Shown piece after piece: positions 22,093 to 34,379 of a DNA stretch of 64,000 nucleotides. The notes beneath the pieces are model-generated. The model searched no databases, had not been told where the DNA came from, and saw only the letters and a program-made list of their open reading frames with translations. The DNA comes from Siderastrea radians (lineage: Eukaryota > Cnidaria > Anthozoa > Scleractinia > Rhizangiidae). The DNA lies in assembly GCA_964017195.1 (NCBI GenBank), contig OZ024887.1:65479246-65543245 (forward strand), in the 5' to 3' direction. Positions within the stretch are counted from its first letter, which is position 1. Each line of letters starts with the position of its first letter. A program made the position numbers and the translations under genes.

Positions 22093-22705
22093 TTATGGGG
22101 AGAGTGGAATTTTATTGACCCAATTATCATCCATAAATCAGACTCCCTTATTTTCAGGTGATGCCCCTTCTTTGCATAGGCTACCCAAAAAATTCCACTG
22201 TTTCTTCCCCGCCCCCCATCCACCTCAAAACAAATGTAGGGTCCTAAAGGCATCACGAAAGCGAACAAGAAAATCCTCCAACACACTGGACCTGCTGGGA
22301 ACGGTTGCACAAATCCTTCTGTTATCTCAAGGACGGTGCCTTAGTTTTTGTTACTGCGCATAAAAGGATTGTCCGAGAAACTCCGGTTTCTTAAGAACGG
22401 TGGATTATAATACAAAGGTATTCTTGTGCAGTGTATGACTATGCGAGAAAACAGATCTTAGCAAGGGTTATTGGGACCCAAAAAGAAAATTGGAGATAAC
22501 CAGCATTTTTCGGAGATAATTAAGCTTCAATCTGGAAAAAATGTCACTATTGTTCGGCGATGTTCTAGTGGGTGGTTACCAACAATTTGTTGTGGATTGC
22601 AAAAGCCCTCAGTGCTGATAAGCTTTTCTCGCACAGTCGTAAACAGCGAATAAGTTCCTCAGTATTAGGAGGCACCGTCTCTAAGTCTTTTCATTAAAGT
22701 GGCTG

Positions 22706-23170
22706 GCTGAAGGAGCGGGCAAGATGAACCAAATCCTGCAATCTGATTGGTGACCCGAGCGGGCAGAATGGAGTTATCTTGCCCACTCGGGATTACCCGC
22801 TGTGTAACCGCAAGAAAAATTTTCTCTGAAGCCTGCTCACCAAGGTTTCCTTTTGTAATTTCTACCCAAGTATGTTTTGCCCAAGAAAGAGATTTTCCGC
22901 AGTTCTTTTCGATAGGTGGAGTCGGAAAACAAAACAGATGAAAGCTTCGAAGAGATTGAATGCAAAGAAAACCGAGATGTTTTGGAACTCAAATTCTTTG
23001 GAGTTCTTTTGGCCACACAATAAAGCCTTTTTTGATCAAGCGTGCTCGGTCAAAATGGCTGGATATTAACCTCGCTCTTTTTTTCCGTTTTTATGGACCG
23101 AGACGAAAACGCAAAAAAAGAGAACTTAGCCAATATCCAGCTTCCTTGACCTCACACTCGGTCAATAATG
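22706..23170. repeat. Interspersed repeat with GAGCGGGCAAGATG motifs
   Basis: Contains GAGCGGGCAAGATG, GACCCGAGCGGGCAGAATGG and CTTGCCCACTCGGG in alternating orientation. Further on there is an inverted pair around GGCTGGATATTA and AATATCCAGC (about 23050 and 23136). It resembles a common cnidarian interspersed element; identity not confirmed. Confidence 0.4.
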
Positions 23171-23174
23171 CATA

Positions 23175-24040
23175 AATATGTAACGGGTAAGGAAATGATC
23201 TGGCTTTCTTTTGGTGCAATTTCCCTGTGGTCTACTTCAAAAAATAGAGAGTTGGTCGAGCCACACTTGAACTTGAAAACATGCGGAAGTTCATTCGATC
23301 TTTTACTGTCATTGCGCCATCTGTTCTTATTAAAACATTCTCAGACTGCGGTTTGGGCTCACTGCAGGCTGGCTATGCTTATTTGTAAGCCACCTGAAAA
23401 CCGGCAGTGCGACTTCATCACCTCCAAAGCAACTTTATTTTTTATCACAAGTCGCGGGGCCGGCGTGTTTTGTCTGTGTTTTTTTTAATAACAAAAGCTA
23501 CAGTCAAAAAGCACAACAGCCGATAAATAACAATGCGGACCTATGAGGGAACAACACCTACCACTGCCTACTATTCGGAATAATAATGAGGATCGAAATG
23601 CACCAATAAAAGCGAACCAAAGTGCTACATATATCATCAATACCACGCAGCTCTTAACAACCTCTAATTTCATTGGACCTTGGTATCACGCAGCTCTATT
23701 GTTTTCAGGGCTAGGGTTCTGTTGTTTGTTCTATTGTTTTCTCAGCAAATCACAGAAGACCTTGTAAGAGCTGCGTACCGCCATCATCAGGAAATCTAAT
23801 CAAGCCTAAATGCAAGAATTTAAGTTCTTCGGCGTATTTAATTAATTAGGTGCACACTATTTTTTCTCATTTTGTGGCGGCAATTTTAATATTGCTTGGC
23901 TCGCCTATTTGAAAATCGCAAAAATGCCACCTCCGAAAGGTATGACAAAACGCCACCGTATTAATGAACTATAAAAACACGCTTCATCCATGGAGAGATT
24001 TTCCACGCAGTTTTGTGTCTTTACTCAGAATAGGAAGCAT
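23175..24040. other. No gene recognised
   Basis: Short chance reading frames only, before copy B begins near 24045. Confidence 0.45.
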
Positions 24041-25255
24041 TGATCAATTTATTATTGCGGAAAAATATTGGTCTCGCTGTTTTTGGGGGAAGTTCAGTTA
24101 CAGAAACTCAATCAAAGCTTCTCATTTTCTGTACTTAATGCTGTATCGTGTTGAGTTTCATTGTGGAAATGGCCTGTCACCCTGTGACTGCAAGTCTATT
24201 TTCGTCGCTGGTATAACAGGACGTAAAATGAAATCATTTCCAAGCATTTTAATTAATTCTTCTATATGAAACTCAGTCGGAGACGCGACATTGAATGGTT
24301 TCCGTTCAGATAAAATATAGCAATTCTGACCACGTAGCAATTTCTGTTTTCTTGATGGAGAGGGATGTTTATCGGATGCGTGCGTCGAAGGGAAACTATC
24401 AGAAATGCTGAAATAATAACGAGAACCTAGAACTATCCATGCGTTATTCTTACTCACACGCCTTGAAGCAAAATAGTTTTTTCGGCGGACTTACGTGCGA
24501 AGCCCCTGCACCTGCCTTGTAAAGAGAGTTAGTTACGACATTTGTAGGTAATGAGTTACTCAGGATGTGGTGCGTTATTCATTATGATAAACGGCGCTTC
24601 TGCAATCGGAGAAAATAATACAGTGCCTTCTGAAGTCTAGAATAATCAACATGTACTTTTCGTTTCCTAACTTAGTGTTAGGATATTGTTTATACGTCCG
24701 TTGACGAGAACACAGACATTATTATTCCTGATCTACCCATGATCGGAAAGTCTCGTGAACCGTGACATAACTAACGTACAAACTTACAGTTGATCCACGT
24801 CACGCGTGAACGGAAACCTCAGCACGTGATCCGAGTCTTCAAATAAACAAGCTACTTTCGGTGACATAACGGAGATCACGAGGGAAATATTGAAGATCTC
24901 ATTGAAATTTCCGAAAATGGCTTCCATCTTTGTAGAAGCAAGGGGTTGTGACGGGACAAATCTTTGTTTTATCGAGAGACCGCGTTATTTTCTGGGTTCG
25001 CTTCTCGTCAGTGGTTCAAAAACGTTTTAGACGACCAGAAGGAGGTGAAATTATGTCAATTATTTTGCTGACGCGTGATTCCTGTTTCAACCGAACGAAA
25101 ACAAACCTTGGAGCTGAACGCTTGTGTAAGAACGGTAGCTCCGAAGGAAGTGGACGAAAACCAAGATACATCTGCCGTGTCAAGCAATTACTGATGACAG
25201 TTTTTCCTAGTTGCGAGGTTGATTAAAGACAAAGCCGACGCTTCGTCCACAGTTA

Positions 25256-25680
25256 ACCAAAGCGTAATGTGAGTTGTTTGTATGGAGCTGAAATTCGATC
25301 CAAAATGTAAATGGACAGTATTCCGTGCAAAATACCTAAAAAGCGAAATAGGTTTGAAGACCATTACCTGTTGTGTGTTTGCTGTGTTTTTGCCACTTTT
25401 CCGAGCTTCTGGAGGCCGTTTGGGGCGATTTTCTGTTTAACGGTCGATGCGACATCTGTCAAAGTAAAGCCAGTACGTGACGAGACGTCGCTTCGACCGT
25501 TAAACAGAATATCGCCCCAAACGGCATCCAGCAGTTCGGAAAAGCGGTAAAGACACAGCAAACACACAAAGATAAGGTTTTTCAAACTCTATTTTGATTT
25601 TTAGGTATTTTCCACGGAAAACTGCCGATTATTTTCAATCGAATTTCAGCTCCATACAAACTCTCATATTACGCTTTGGT
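25256..25680. repeat. 425 bp foldback (near-palindrome) inside the Tc1-like element
   Basis: Two arms of about 200 bp are inverted copies of each other. They begin ACCAAAGCGTAAT, include TGTATGGAGCTGAAATTCG, and end at GTTTAACGGTCGA near the centre. The loop is only about 40 bp, so the strand can form a long hairpin. I see no clear target duplication, so it could be a nested foldback element or part of the host element. Confidence 0.8.
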
Positions 25681-25753
25681 GACCTGTGCTTCGTCTATTG
25701 CATAACCTACTGCTCAACAATCTTTCGCGATTTTCCCATCCATACATCCTAGG

Positions 25754-26137
25754 TTACGCTAGTTTGAACAATTCAATAGATTCTACATGCAACGTCGTCT
25801 GAAAGTTTAGAAGGATAACTTCGTCCCCCTTGACTGAACGCCTCACATGTACTGAACGTTTCATGATGTCGAATGATACAATAAACAGTGAATAAACAGC
25901 GGCAGGAGTTGCACGAGCTGCTGTGGAGATCGCTTTCGGTCCCTTTCCAGTCAAATAACGATCAACTATTCGTCTTCTCGTTTCCTTGTGGAGAGGCCTA
26001 CATGGCCTGTTCTTCCGACCTAAGGCATTAACATAACCAGGTCTGAACTTTTCGAAAAATCTGTGACAGATTCGAAATCTCCTTTCGATTTTCGAAATCC
26101 CTCTCTGAATCTCGAGAAACACAAGGCGAATGCCCAA
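25754..26137 (-). pseudogene. N-terminal helix-turn-helix part of a Tc1-like transposase
   Basis: The minus-strand frame includes RPLHKETRRRIVDRYLTGKG and then PKAISTAARATPAAVYSLF, a DNA-binding helix-turn-helix of the Tc1/mariner paired type. The catalytic DDE domain should follow but is not found. The frame instead runs into the foldback, and the remaining 450 bp of the element lack recognisable transposase. The true start codon is uncertain because the frame is open upstream of the domain. The element is therefore probably inactive. Confidence 0.55.
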
Positions 26138-28128
26138 ATATGGAGAAGGTGACTCGTCACGTTGTTTTGAATTTTAGAGTTTCCGTTCACGCGTGACGTG
26201 GATCAACTGTAAGTCAAGGCAACCGGTCAGGGGGAACACTATTTCGGAGACCACAGTGAAAAGATGAACAGGGTGCTAGTAACGTCATCTATAAGTATTA
26301 AGACAGATTTATGATGATCGGCTCTTCTGCAGTCACGGAAAGCAATAAAACTTACTGGTCTAGAATAAGGAAGTTGTTAGTGAAGACCGTTGACACGGGT
26401 ATAGACATATAGCAATGACCAAACTCTCAGAAATAACAGGTCAGAAGAAAATGCAGACTAATGTCGGAAATGAACTATAGTGATAAGATAAAAAGGTTTA
26501 ATAAAAGATATATAAATTGACACTCCCAGCTTAAATAAACGTGAATTACTCAAATGGACAGGAAAGACGATGGAACTGTTTCGACAATCCAAAAGATCAA
26601 AGTAATGATGGTTTCTGGTTTGCCACGGTTTGATTTCTGGTAATTTGTTGTGTTCAGCAGTAGAAAATAAATGAGGAAGTTGAATTTGAATTGCTTTCAG
26701 TTAGTTCCGGACGCTTCTGGTTTTGTTGGTGGAAATTCGTGAATTTAATTGACCTTTATATAATCTCTTTTTATTATTATGACTTCCCCTCTCCTGCTTT
26801 ATTGCGAACCTATTTTGCATTTAAATAGAGGATAAAAATCACCAAAATCACCGAACAAAGGCACGTTGGTTATTTTTTTTTTTTTGGACAATGGAGTCTG
26901 CGAAAGAAAAATTCGAAAGAAAAAATTAAAAAACTCGAGCGCCTGTAGCAACAACATCGTCCGTTCGCAGCTTTGCTTTCAATTTGCGCTGTGAAAAACA
27001 CCACTCTTTCTGCTCATAAATATTTGCAGCAACCCAATAATAAAGGCCTTTTCAACGTCGAATAGCTTCAAGTTTAAATTTTTTTGTGGCGGTGTTCATT
27101 TCTTACGACATTTGTAGTAACGTCGCGAATGCCGACTGGGCTTTTTTTTTTTCGACTATTTACGGGACAAAACTTTTATTAAAGTTGACAGATCTCACAG
27201 TTTTGTTGGCCTGATCATGCCATTAGTGCCGTGCGTTATTGAATCGTTACTGTAGGAGCCCATCAGTCCTCTCAGCTTTACTTCTTTCAGCTGCATATTC
27301 CCATTAGGCCAAATAAATCCCTCGCGCCGTACAGAATACCACGTACTATATAGACAAAACCACAAATAACACAATTCCGCGGTTTTGCTATTACTAACTT
27401 CTCTTCCACAAACATAAAATAAAGCCGAATTTTTTTTAGCAAATATTCGAAATAATCATTTCACATGTTTACGTTTCTTTCAAACGATACGGACAGCCTT
27501 CATTCATTCAAGATCGCCAAGTCAGATATTGTAAGTCAAATTTCTAGACAATTCATTGTTTCCTAAGACGTTTTCAATTTAGTACAATTTTCTTAGTTTT
27601 CATGAACAAACCCACTCACTTGAAAGCAAACAAAGGAAAATAGTATTCATTAGTTGCTACAAACGCATATGTAAATACTTGCGAAACTTTCTGTCATACA
27701 CGACAATTTGACCACGAACCAGGATGTCCTTGGCATGACATTCAAAGGAGATTAGCATTCTAAACGGTTTTTGTTTTTAATTAATACTTCAATTGTACGT
27801 CACTGGTGCAATTTTAGTTCACTTTGTATGCGCCTTTTACGTGGGAGCTTAACTTTGTTTTCCCGAATTTTCCTGATACTAGTCAAATTGGCTCCAGCGT
27901 CCTTTATATTAAGAACTATTGACGCTTAAAAAGACAAGGAGCTACAATTGAATTTGTCATCGGTTGTTGAAAGAGGATTCCTTTTGTCCATCAGATTTTA
28001 GTTTGACAAAGGCTTCTGGTCTGAGGAGCCCTAGAGAAACGTGTTTTTCCTCGAGTATTCTATATCGTCAAGAGAGAGCAGAAGTGAATTCATTATTTAT
28101 AAAGAGATTTAAACTCATGTGAGGAACA

Positions 28129-28938
28129 ATGGAAGCCAACTTTACCCAAGCGCATTTCCCAATCACTTTGACCAACCGATCGACGGCTTTGGTGGTCGCA
28201 GATGTTGGAATTCTCTTTTTCATCAACATCACAGCTCTTTTTGGTAACATTCTTCTTTGCATCGCTTTCTTCAAGAACAACCATCTACGATCTGTCACAA
28301 ACATACTTGTTTTATCACTTGCCATTAGCGACATTGTTATGTCCCTTATCGCTATGCCGCTGTCAGAGGCATCCCTCAGTGCCAGAAAATGGACCTTTGG
28401 AGCTCATCTTTGCCACGTCCAAGGATTCCTAGTGCATTTCTTAGCATTTTTTTCGCTTCAAATGATGGCCCTTACAGCAGTAAACCGTTACTTTCGTGTT
28501 ATAAAACCAGAGTGTTACAAAAAGATCTTCACCCCGGGCTACACGACATTGATGATTATCTTCGCGAGTTTGCTGTCCTTCGGGATTTTGGCCAGTATAA
28601 CGTTTGGGCAGCACGGCAATCTGTTTGTTTTCCACCCTGGCAAGGCCATCTGCGTAAACTTGTACCGAAGCCTTCTCAGCAGCCAAGTGTACACGATCTT
28701 CTCGTGTGTTGCCTTCGTCTTCCTGCCCGCTTTGGTGATTATATGGTGCTATACCAAGGTCTTCAGAGCAATCAGGAGGCACTTTCGACGACTGGCCGCA
28801 AGAAAGACATCCAGCGCCTCCCTCAACAGTCTCAATCCAGCCGAGATTGTTGTCACTCGAACTGTTTTCGTAATCGTCTTAGCTTTTTTCATTTGCTGGA
28901 TCCCGTGTATTGTAGTTGACTTTGTGGATATTATGTGA
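28129..28938 (+). pseudogene. Class A GPCR, truncated copy B
   Basis: Nearly identical to the receptor at 13905-14858, including flanks, but codon 270 is TGA where copy A has CGA, just after VDIM at the end of helix 6. A further 4 bp insertion (about 28965) shifts the frame of the region encoding helix 7. The predicted 269-residue product lacks helix 7 and NPxxY and should not signal. Other differences include 84-86 IAG to SAR, D127 to E and V191 to F. The promoter-proximal 300 bp and the AATAAA are conserved, so it may still be transcribed. Confidence 0.92.
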
Positions 28939-29367
28939 GACGAGTGGTTTGACCGCCGTGTGTACATACCTGGCTTACACTTACTTCGCGTACACCTCTA
29001 GTGCAATAAACCCCTTCATTTATGGAGTAATGAACAGGTCTTTCCGTTTAGAATTCTTGAAACTATTGAGGTGCCGCTGGAACTGAAGTTACTGGGATTT
29101 TTAAATCCCTTAAAAGGGAGAGCGTCATGCACGCATTGTCAAAACGTAGAATGAACGGGGGGCCGGAAGCTTAAAATTGGTTCCCCAAAAAAAGACTTGT
29201 GAAGTCAAGGAATGAATGGCCTGAAAATAAAATGTTCAAGTAAAAACAGTCGAGATACAACAACAAAAATTCACCAATGCTCAGTTCAACAACGAAAAAA
29301 TAAAGTAGAAAATGAATATAGGCATATCTCTTGACAGCTTATTTGTAAACAATTTGAAATACGTTCA

Positions 29368-29776
29368 TCAATCAATCAATCCTTTATTAACGTGGCCAGC
29401 ACGCTTAGCTAAAAAGCTAGTTTACAGGTGCGCCACGAAATAAAAATACAAAATAGAAAAATAAAAACTTCTTGGAAGGGTATAAATTAAGTTAAGCTAT
29501 AATTAAGAATGACCACTTGTTATAATATTTTGTCTAACTAAGAATAAAATATAGAAATATAAAAATATTATTAAAAACAGTAAAATAGTAAAAATTGTAT
29601 TTGAAAAAATAAATAAATAAATAAAAATAATAAAAATTGTCACACATTCTCGGTCAAAGTCCCGTAAGGTTCAATGTTCTTAAAATGTTCTTATAAACCG
29701 TATATGTTTTGATCTTTCTTGTTTCGTCTGGTATCGAGTTCCACATTTTCGATGCAGTATATCTCCACAATCTTGA
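29368..29776 (-). mobile_element. 5'-truncated LINE 3' end with TTGA-type tail
   Basis: Absent from copy A. On the minus strand it ends in AATAAAGGATTGATTGATTG, a tandem tetranucleotide tail. The beginning of the insert encodes ASKMWNSIPDETRKIKTYTV and more, the WNSLPxxI-type motif found at the C-terminus of CR1/L2-class LINE polyproteins. Only the last 30 or so codons and the 3' untranslated region are present. Confidence 0.7.
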
Positions 29777-29779
29777 TTA

Positions 29780-31523
29780 TATAAAGAATAATGTTTAGTT
29801 ATGTCCTTTTATAGTCAAAAGACATTCCAGAACATTGTTATACCCATTCACCAACTAAAAGTAGTAAAGTACTCTTGCTTCATACGTTTTATGACCAAAG
29901 CAACGTTAAGAGTGCAACCCGCAGCTGGGAACATAAACTGTCTGGGTTATCGTTCACAAGAAAACTCGTAAGGGTGAAGGGTACAAGAGCTCTGTGAGCC
30001 GTAAATCGCAGGTTTTCTATTTATTTTATTCATTTGCTTATTTCATTTACTGTAAGTTATTATTCCTTGGTTCTGAAAGCCGAAAGGCTGTTTTTTTCCT
30101 CGTGAATTGTGAGGCATGATTTTAAATCTTCCGTGAAGCAAGAATTGAACTTGAAATTTGTGTGAAATGTGATTGTCAGCCAAACTTGCGGTTGAGATTC
30201 CGATCCGGATTAAACGTGAAAAGAATGACCCCCTCCCCCTTTCTCCTTACAACCAAACCTAGTGGACATAGAGAGATGCTGTTTTCAGTTTGTTCGTATT
30301 AACTTAATGTTTGATGTTAAACGTACAATAATAGCCAGATTTTCATTTTGCGAGGATGAAACAGAAAACTAAAGTATTTAACTGGTTCATTTTCCCTAAG
30401 TGATGATTTTTCTGTTAAGTGAGAACCGGTTCATGAGTTACAATTTACGAGCCGATCGCTTTTCACATTTTTCAGTATTTACTCACGTGCTAGCTGAAAG
30501 AGGTCCAATTAGCGAAAACATGCCGCCAGCGTTGTTAGTATAATCAGGTATAATGCGCCTATTTATTGACAGGTAAAAGCAAACATCATTTGTCGTTCAG
30601 TTTTCCTACTTAGAATTATCAATTAATCTAAAATAAACCTTAGTAGTCTAAGGCGACATTTTCTGTTATTTAGTACTCATATACTTCCGTTAAACCGTTT
30701 TCTTTTCTGTTCTTCTTCAAAGGAAAAAACAAATTACGTGTATCAGTTAAACAATACTGTAAATAAGACGTGTTACTTATGAAAATTATCATAAGCTTTG
30801 AAAAGCAACGACTTTGTTACTTAGTGAAATTCCCAGGCATTTTTAGGGAATTAAGTTGACACCATGCATGTACAGAGAGGTTTTCCGTTCAACCAGACTA
30901 AAAGGAGCAAAACTGCAGAGGTTAAGCAATATAATTAAAAAACATACTAATTATAAGAGTATTGTTCTGCCTTTTGACTACCGCTCAAGTATGTAAATAT
31001 ATAGATATGGATCAGTGCGAGTACAAAACTGTTACTGTGCAACCGCGATAAAAAAAAGGAAAAAGAAATCCTGGTGCATCAGATAAACAGTCTTTGAGTT
31101 TTGAAACAGAACGTGCACAAAATAGCATGCTTTCTCCAGTCATAAAAATATATATGCTTTATATATCTTATAGATTAAATTGACATCCGCCCGAGGGTGA
31201 TAAACGACTACGCACTGAAAATGTCTCTAAAAGTACAGCTGCGTTTTTACGAACTGTACACATCGAGCACGTACGCAGTACGGGTTTAACGCTAGTTGCA
31301 CCGCCAAAAAACCGCCACTTCAAATCCTGAAAAAAAATAAATGAACAGGGTGAGAAGCCGGTCAGAAATGAACGGCAGTACACCCCAGACAACTACTTGA
31401 ATCAGTGAAAGTCGAGGACTTCAACCATGTAGACTTAAAAGTTACAAAATGACAAAATATAAACCGAGTTTAAAAGGAAAATGTGAAGAATGCATAAGAT
31501 ATATGGCAGCCACGGACGCTAAG
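29780..31523. other. Copy B downstream non-coding DNA
   Basis: Aligned with copy A 15148-16930; no gene or RNA recognised. Confidence 0.55.
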
Positions 31524-31678
31524 TAGCCTGCAAGCAGGCTTTCTTAGCGAGCGACTCTCTCAGCGCACGACTCGGTGGCTTTACGGCGAGCCTCATTCCT
31601 TCTTCAGCTCAAAAATGGCTGCTCCGCCACCGAGTTGGGCGCGCAAAAACCCGACTAAGTGAGCCTGCTCACAGGCTA
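31524..31678. mobile_element. MITE with TAGCCTGCAAGCAGGCT ends (copy B)
   Basis: Same element and same position as 16931-17085, with a few substitutions. Confidence 0.75.
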
Positions 31679-32860
31679 AACGCGGAAAAGCGCTTAAGAA
31701 AAGCGTGCACTCATTTTTGTGTAAGCAGTTTCTTCAACATGCATGTATAGCTTTTGCATATCCCTGCTTATTCTGACAATTTACAAAACGGGATCCAATT
31801 TTACCACTAAGAAGACCAGTGTAAAAGAATCAGCCAAAGATTGAGGGTCTAAGTTGTTTATCAGGAGGTATAACATGGTCATAATGTCTGCAAAACAGGG
31901 TCGAAATGTCCTCTTTTGTTTTCCCAGACCTAGGCAGGACGTACCTTTCAAAGGGATATTTGTGGCTTGCCCTGTTTGGATTCTTAAGCTGAACATCCAA
32001 GTCGTAATAAACCTTAAAGATCAGAATTTAATCCCCCAATTTACGAGCTGCTTGTGGCTTCCTTAAAATGTTAGAAGTCCCTCGTGCGCGCTCGAAGGGA
32101 CATTTTTGCCTTTCAAGAACAAGAGCAACTTATTGTTTCTCTCGGTTAGGAAAGTTGAAAGTGACATTTTACCAACTAGTCTAAATTAATAACAATTTAA
32201 ACCGAATTTATTAGAAGTTTTTAATCTCCGCACAGATAAGCCACCGAAAGGATCCTTTGGGTGCTCCTGGATGAGTCTCACTTTTGCGTCGGCGAAAGAA
32301 ATCACAAGTGTTGGTCTTCGAGTGAAAACTACCAAGCAGTACTTCCCTGGAGTGCTTTTTCCTTTTTTTTTTGTTTTCAATTTTGACTTCGACACTGTAG
32401 GAACGAATATTTTAGGGCGTAGGACCCATGGCTAAATAAAGTGGAATTCAAGGGCACCATCAGTTCTCCTCAGGGATCCAAGAATTCAAAAGAAACTGCA
32501 AGGCAAAGCAACCATTAGTTTCATCCTGTTTTCCAGCAGGGAAGTAGTAGGCTCAAAGTTTCTTTCTAACAGCCTCTTCCCCCAACCCCTTCCCCCTACA
32601 AGTGTTAACGGAAAAGTAGTCCACTTGAACTGTTTTTCTGTTTTTGTTTTGTTTTGTTTTTGTTTCTGTTTTGTTTTTGTTTTTGTTTTTAACACAAGGC
32701 ACAATTTTCATTGCCCGTAATATAACATTTTATTGTTTGAAATTATGAATATTTGAAATTCATATATTTGAACTGCGGAATGAAGAAATAAATGTAAAGA
32801 AGCTCCTCGCAGTTATTAACGCAACTTATGCAGTTGCGAAAAGAAAGCCTTAAAAAATCA

Positions 32861-32935
32861 GGCTTGCCGGGATTCGAACCCTGACCTCTGCGATACCGGT
32901 GCAGCGCTCTAACCAATTGAGCTAACCGGCAAGCC
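32861..32935 (-). repeat. tRNA-derived SINE head 1
   Basis: Perfect pol III A box (TTAGCTCAATTGG) and B box (GGGTTCGAATCCC), with a D-arm-like and a T-arm-like fold. The acceptor stem does not close in the canonical register and the anticodon loop has C instead of T at position 33, so this is not called as a working tRNA. Confidence 0.75.
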
Positions 32936-33045
32936 AACTTATTTCTTCATTCCGCAGTTCAAATATATGAATTTCATATATTCATAATTTCATCTTCATC
33001 TTTCCCGGGTATATTACGAACCAATTTAATGACCAGCTCCCAGTT

Positions 33046-33117
33046 GGCTTGTTAGCTCAATTGGTTAGAGCGCTGCACCGGTATCGCAGAGGTCAGGGTT
33101 CGAATCCCGGCAAGCCT
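33046..33117 (+). repeat. tRNA-derived SINE head 2
   Basis: Same A and B boxes as head 1, opposite orientation. It lacks the CCGG insert found near the 5' end of head 1. Confidence 0.75.
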
Positions 33118-33292
33118 GATGTTTTCAGGCTTTCTTTTCGCAACTGCATAAGTTGCGTTAATAACTGCGAGGAGCTTCCTTACATTTATTTCTTCATTCC
33201 GCAGTTCAAATATATAAATTTCATATATTCATAATTTCATCTTCATCTTTCCCGGGTATATTACGAACCAATTTAATGACCAGCTCCCAGTT

Positions 33293-33364
33293 GGCTTGTT
33301 AGCTCAATTGGTTAGAGCGCTGCACCGGTATCGCAGAGGTCAGGGTTCGAATCCCGGCAAGCCT
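33293..33364 (+). repeat. tRNA-derived SINE head 3
   Basis: Essentially identical to head 2 and part of the second 247 bp direct unit. Confidence 0.75.
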
Positions 33365-34089
33365 AATTTTTTCAGGCTTTCTTTTCGCAGCTGCATAAGT
33401 TGCGTTAATAACTGCGAGGAGCTTCTTTACATTTATTTTATTGTTTGTTGACTGACCTATCCCTCTCAGTATAGCTTGAGTAAAACAACACCAATAACAT
33501 ATAGATAACATTCTTGCCTGAATTAAGTGTGATTAAGTGTGAATTTCTGCAACCATTCCCTGTGTTCTGAAGGATTCTCCTGCACCCTGTTATAGATAAA
33601 TCTGTCGAAGGCGGATTAAAAATATAGGAAACACAATGGGAGTGCTAAACAATCCTCCGGAAAACAGGGAACAGTTGCAGAAATTCCCACTTAATCTACA
33701 CTTGCAGAAATTCCCACTTAATCTTAAGTTTCTTATGCAACCGGGCCCAGACTATCAAAACTACAAATTGGCGTCCATTATATTACTGGCAATCTCGGTT
33801 ATTAAAATTTCCAGCCTTCCGATTGGTTGCGGCCGCACACAGGTTATCAGCGAATAGCCCTGCTTTTTGCCTTATTAGGAAACTGGATGCTCTGTCAAGT
33901 GCCGCGGCATTCAAAAGTTTCCACCGCGATGCAAAGGTCTGTCGAAAGCTGTGCGAAAACATTCAGCAAAGGTTATCGAAACTGAGACTTTAATAAAACA
34001 CTGATATTTCACTCGCTCTTTTTTGGAAATGAGGTGATTGTAACAAACTTGGCGCTACGCGCATCATTGATTTTATAGCATAATAAATG

Positions 34090-34375
34090 GCACCGCGTGA
34101 AAGCACTGCTCAGTAGCTTTCATTTGAATGGCCACACCGTTAGGATCTCATCCACAGACTCAAAAGTTAGAAAATCACCGTGTACAGCATAATAAATGGC
34201 AGCTTTTATTTGAAAGGTGAACAAAGTTAGAAACAACTTGTACAGCATTACAAAGAGTACCACAGGAAAGCACTGCTCGGTAGCTTTCATTTGAATGGTT
34301 ACACTTAAGGATTTCATCCATATACTTAACAGAACCACTTTGTGCAGCGAAATAAACAGCACCACAGGAGCGTGT
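34090..34375. repeat. Satellite-like repeat, about two units of 155 bp
   Basis: GAAAGCACTGCTC.GTAGCTTTC recurs at 34099 and 34264, each time followed by ATTTGAATGG.(T/C)ACAC, then ATCC and CTTGTACAGCA-like blocks. Degenerate fragments with GAGTCTGTGG and TCAAATGAAAGCTTTT appear near 37780, 38740 and 44320. Confidence 0.6.
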
Positions 34376-34379
34376 GTTC

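Larger units (their letters stand above)
24787..26209 (-). mobile_element. Tc1/mariner-like element with TA target duplication
   Basis: TIRs start CAGTTGATCCACGTCACGCG, extend at least 33 bp, and are flanked by TA on both sides (24785-24786 and 26210-26211). The equivalent site in copy A (near 11384) is empty. At 1.42 kb it has the length of a small Tc1 element, but the transposase is incomplete and the middle contains a 425 bp palindrome. Confidence 0.8.
32740..33434. mobile_element. tRNA-SINE cluster inserted into copy B
   Basis: A 695 bp insertion relative to copy A, flanked by the 13 bp duplication ATTTTATTGTTTG (32727-32739 and 33435-33447). It contains three copies of one SINE: one on the minus strand, then two on the plus strand 247 bp apart. 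They share the arms TTCATTCCGCAGTTCAAATA, TTGCGTTAATAACTGCGAGG and an ACATTT-type tail. The single pair of duplications implies that the cluster inserted, or grew, as one unit. Confidence 0.8.
24045..33793. repeat. Segmental duplication copy B
   Basis: Collinear with copy A from the GCGGAAAATATTGG region (7261 / 24057) to GGCGTCCATTATAT (18453 / 33770). It carries the truncated GPCR and three insertions absent from A: a Tc1-like element (24787-26209), a LINE tail (29368-29776) and a SINE cluster (32740-33434). After 33793 the copies diverge abruptly. Confidence 0.9.

Noticed and set aside
22061..22363. ORF starting with a methionine run
   Set aside because: The start is translation of the GAT tail; the rest has no features.
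32861..33364. Three functional tRNA genes
   Set aside because: A and B boxes are perfect, but the acceptor stem pairs only out of register with the D arm, position 33 is C, and the units are embedded in a repeated SINE body.
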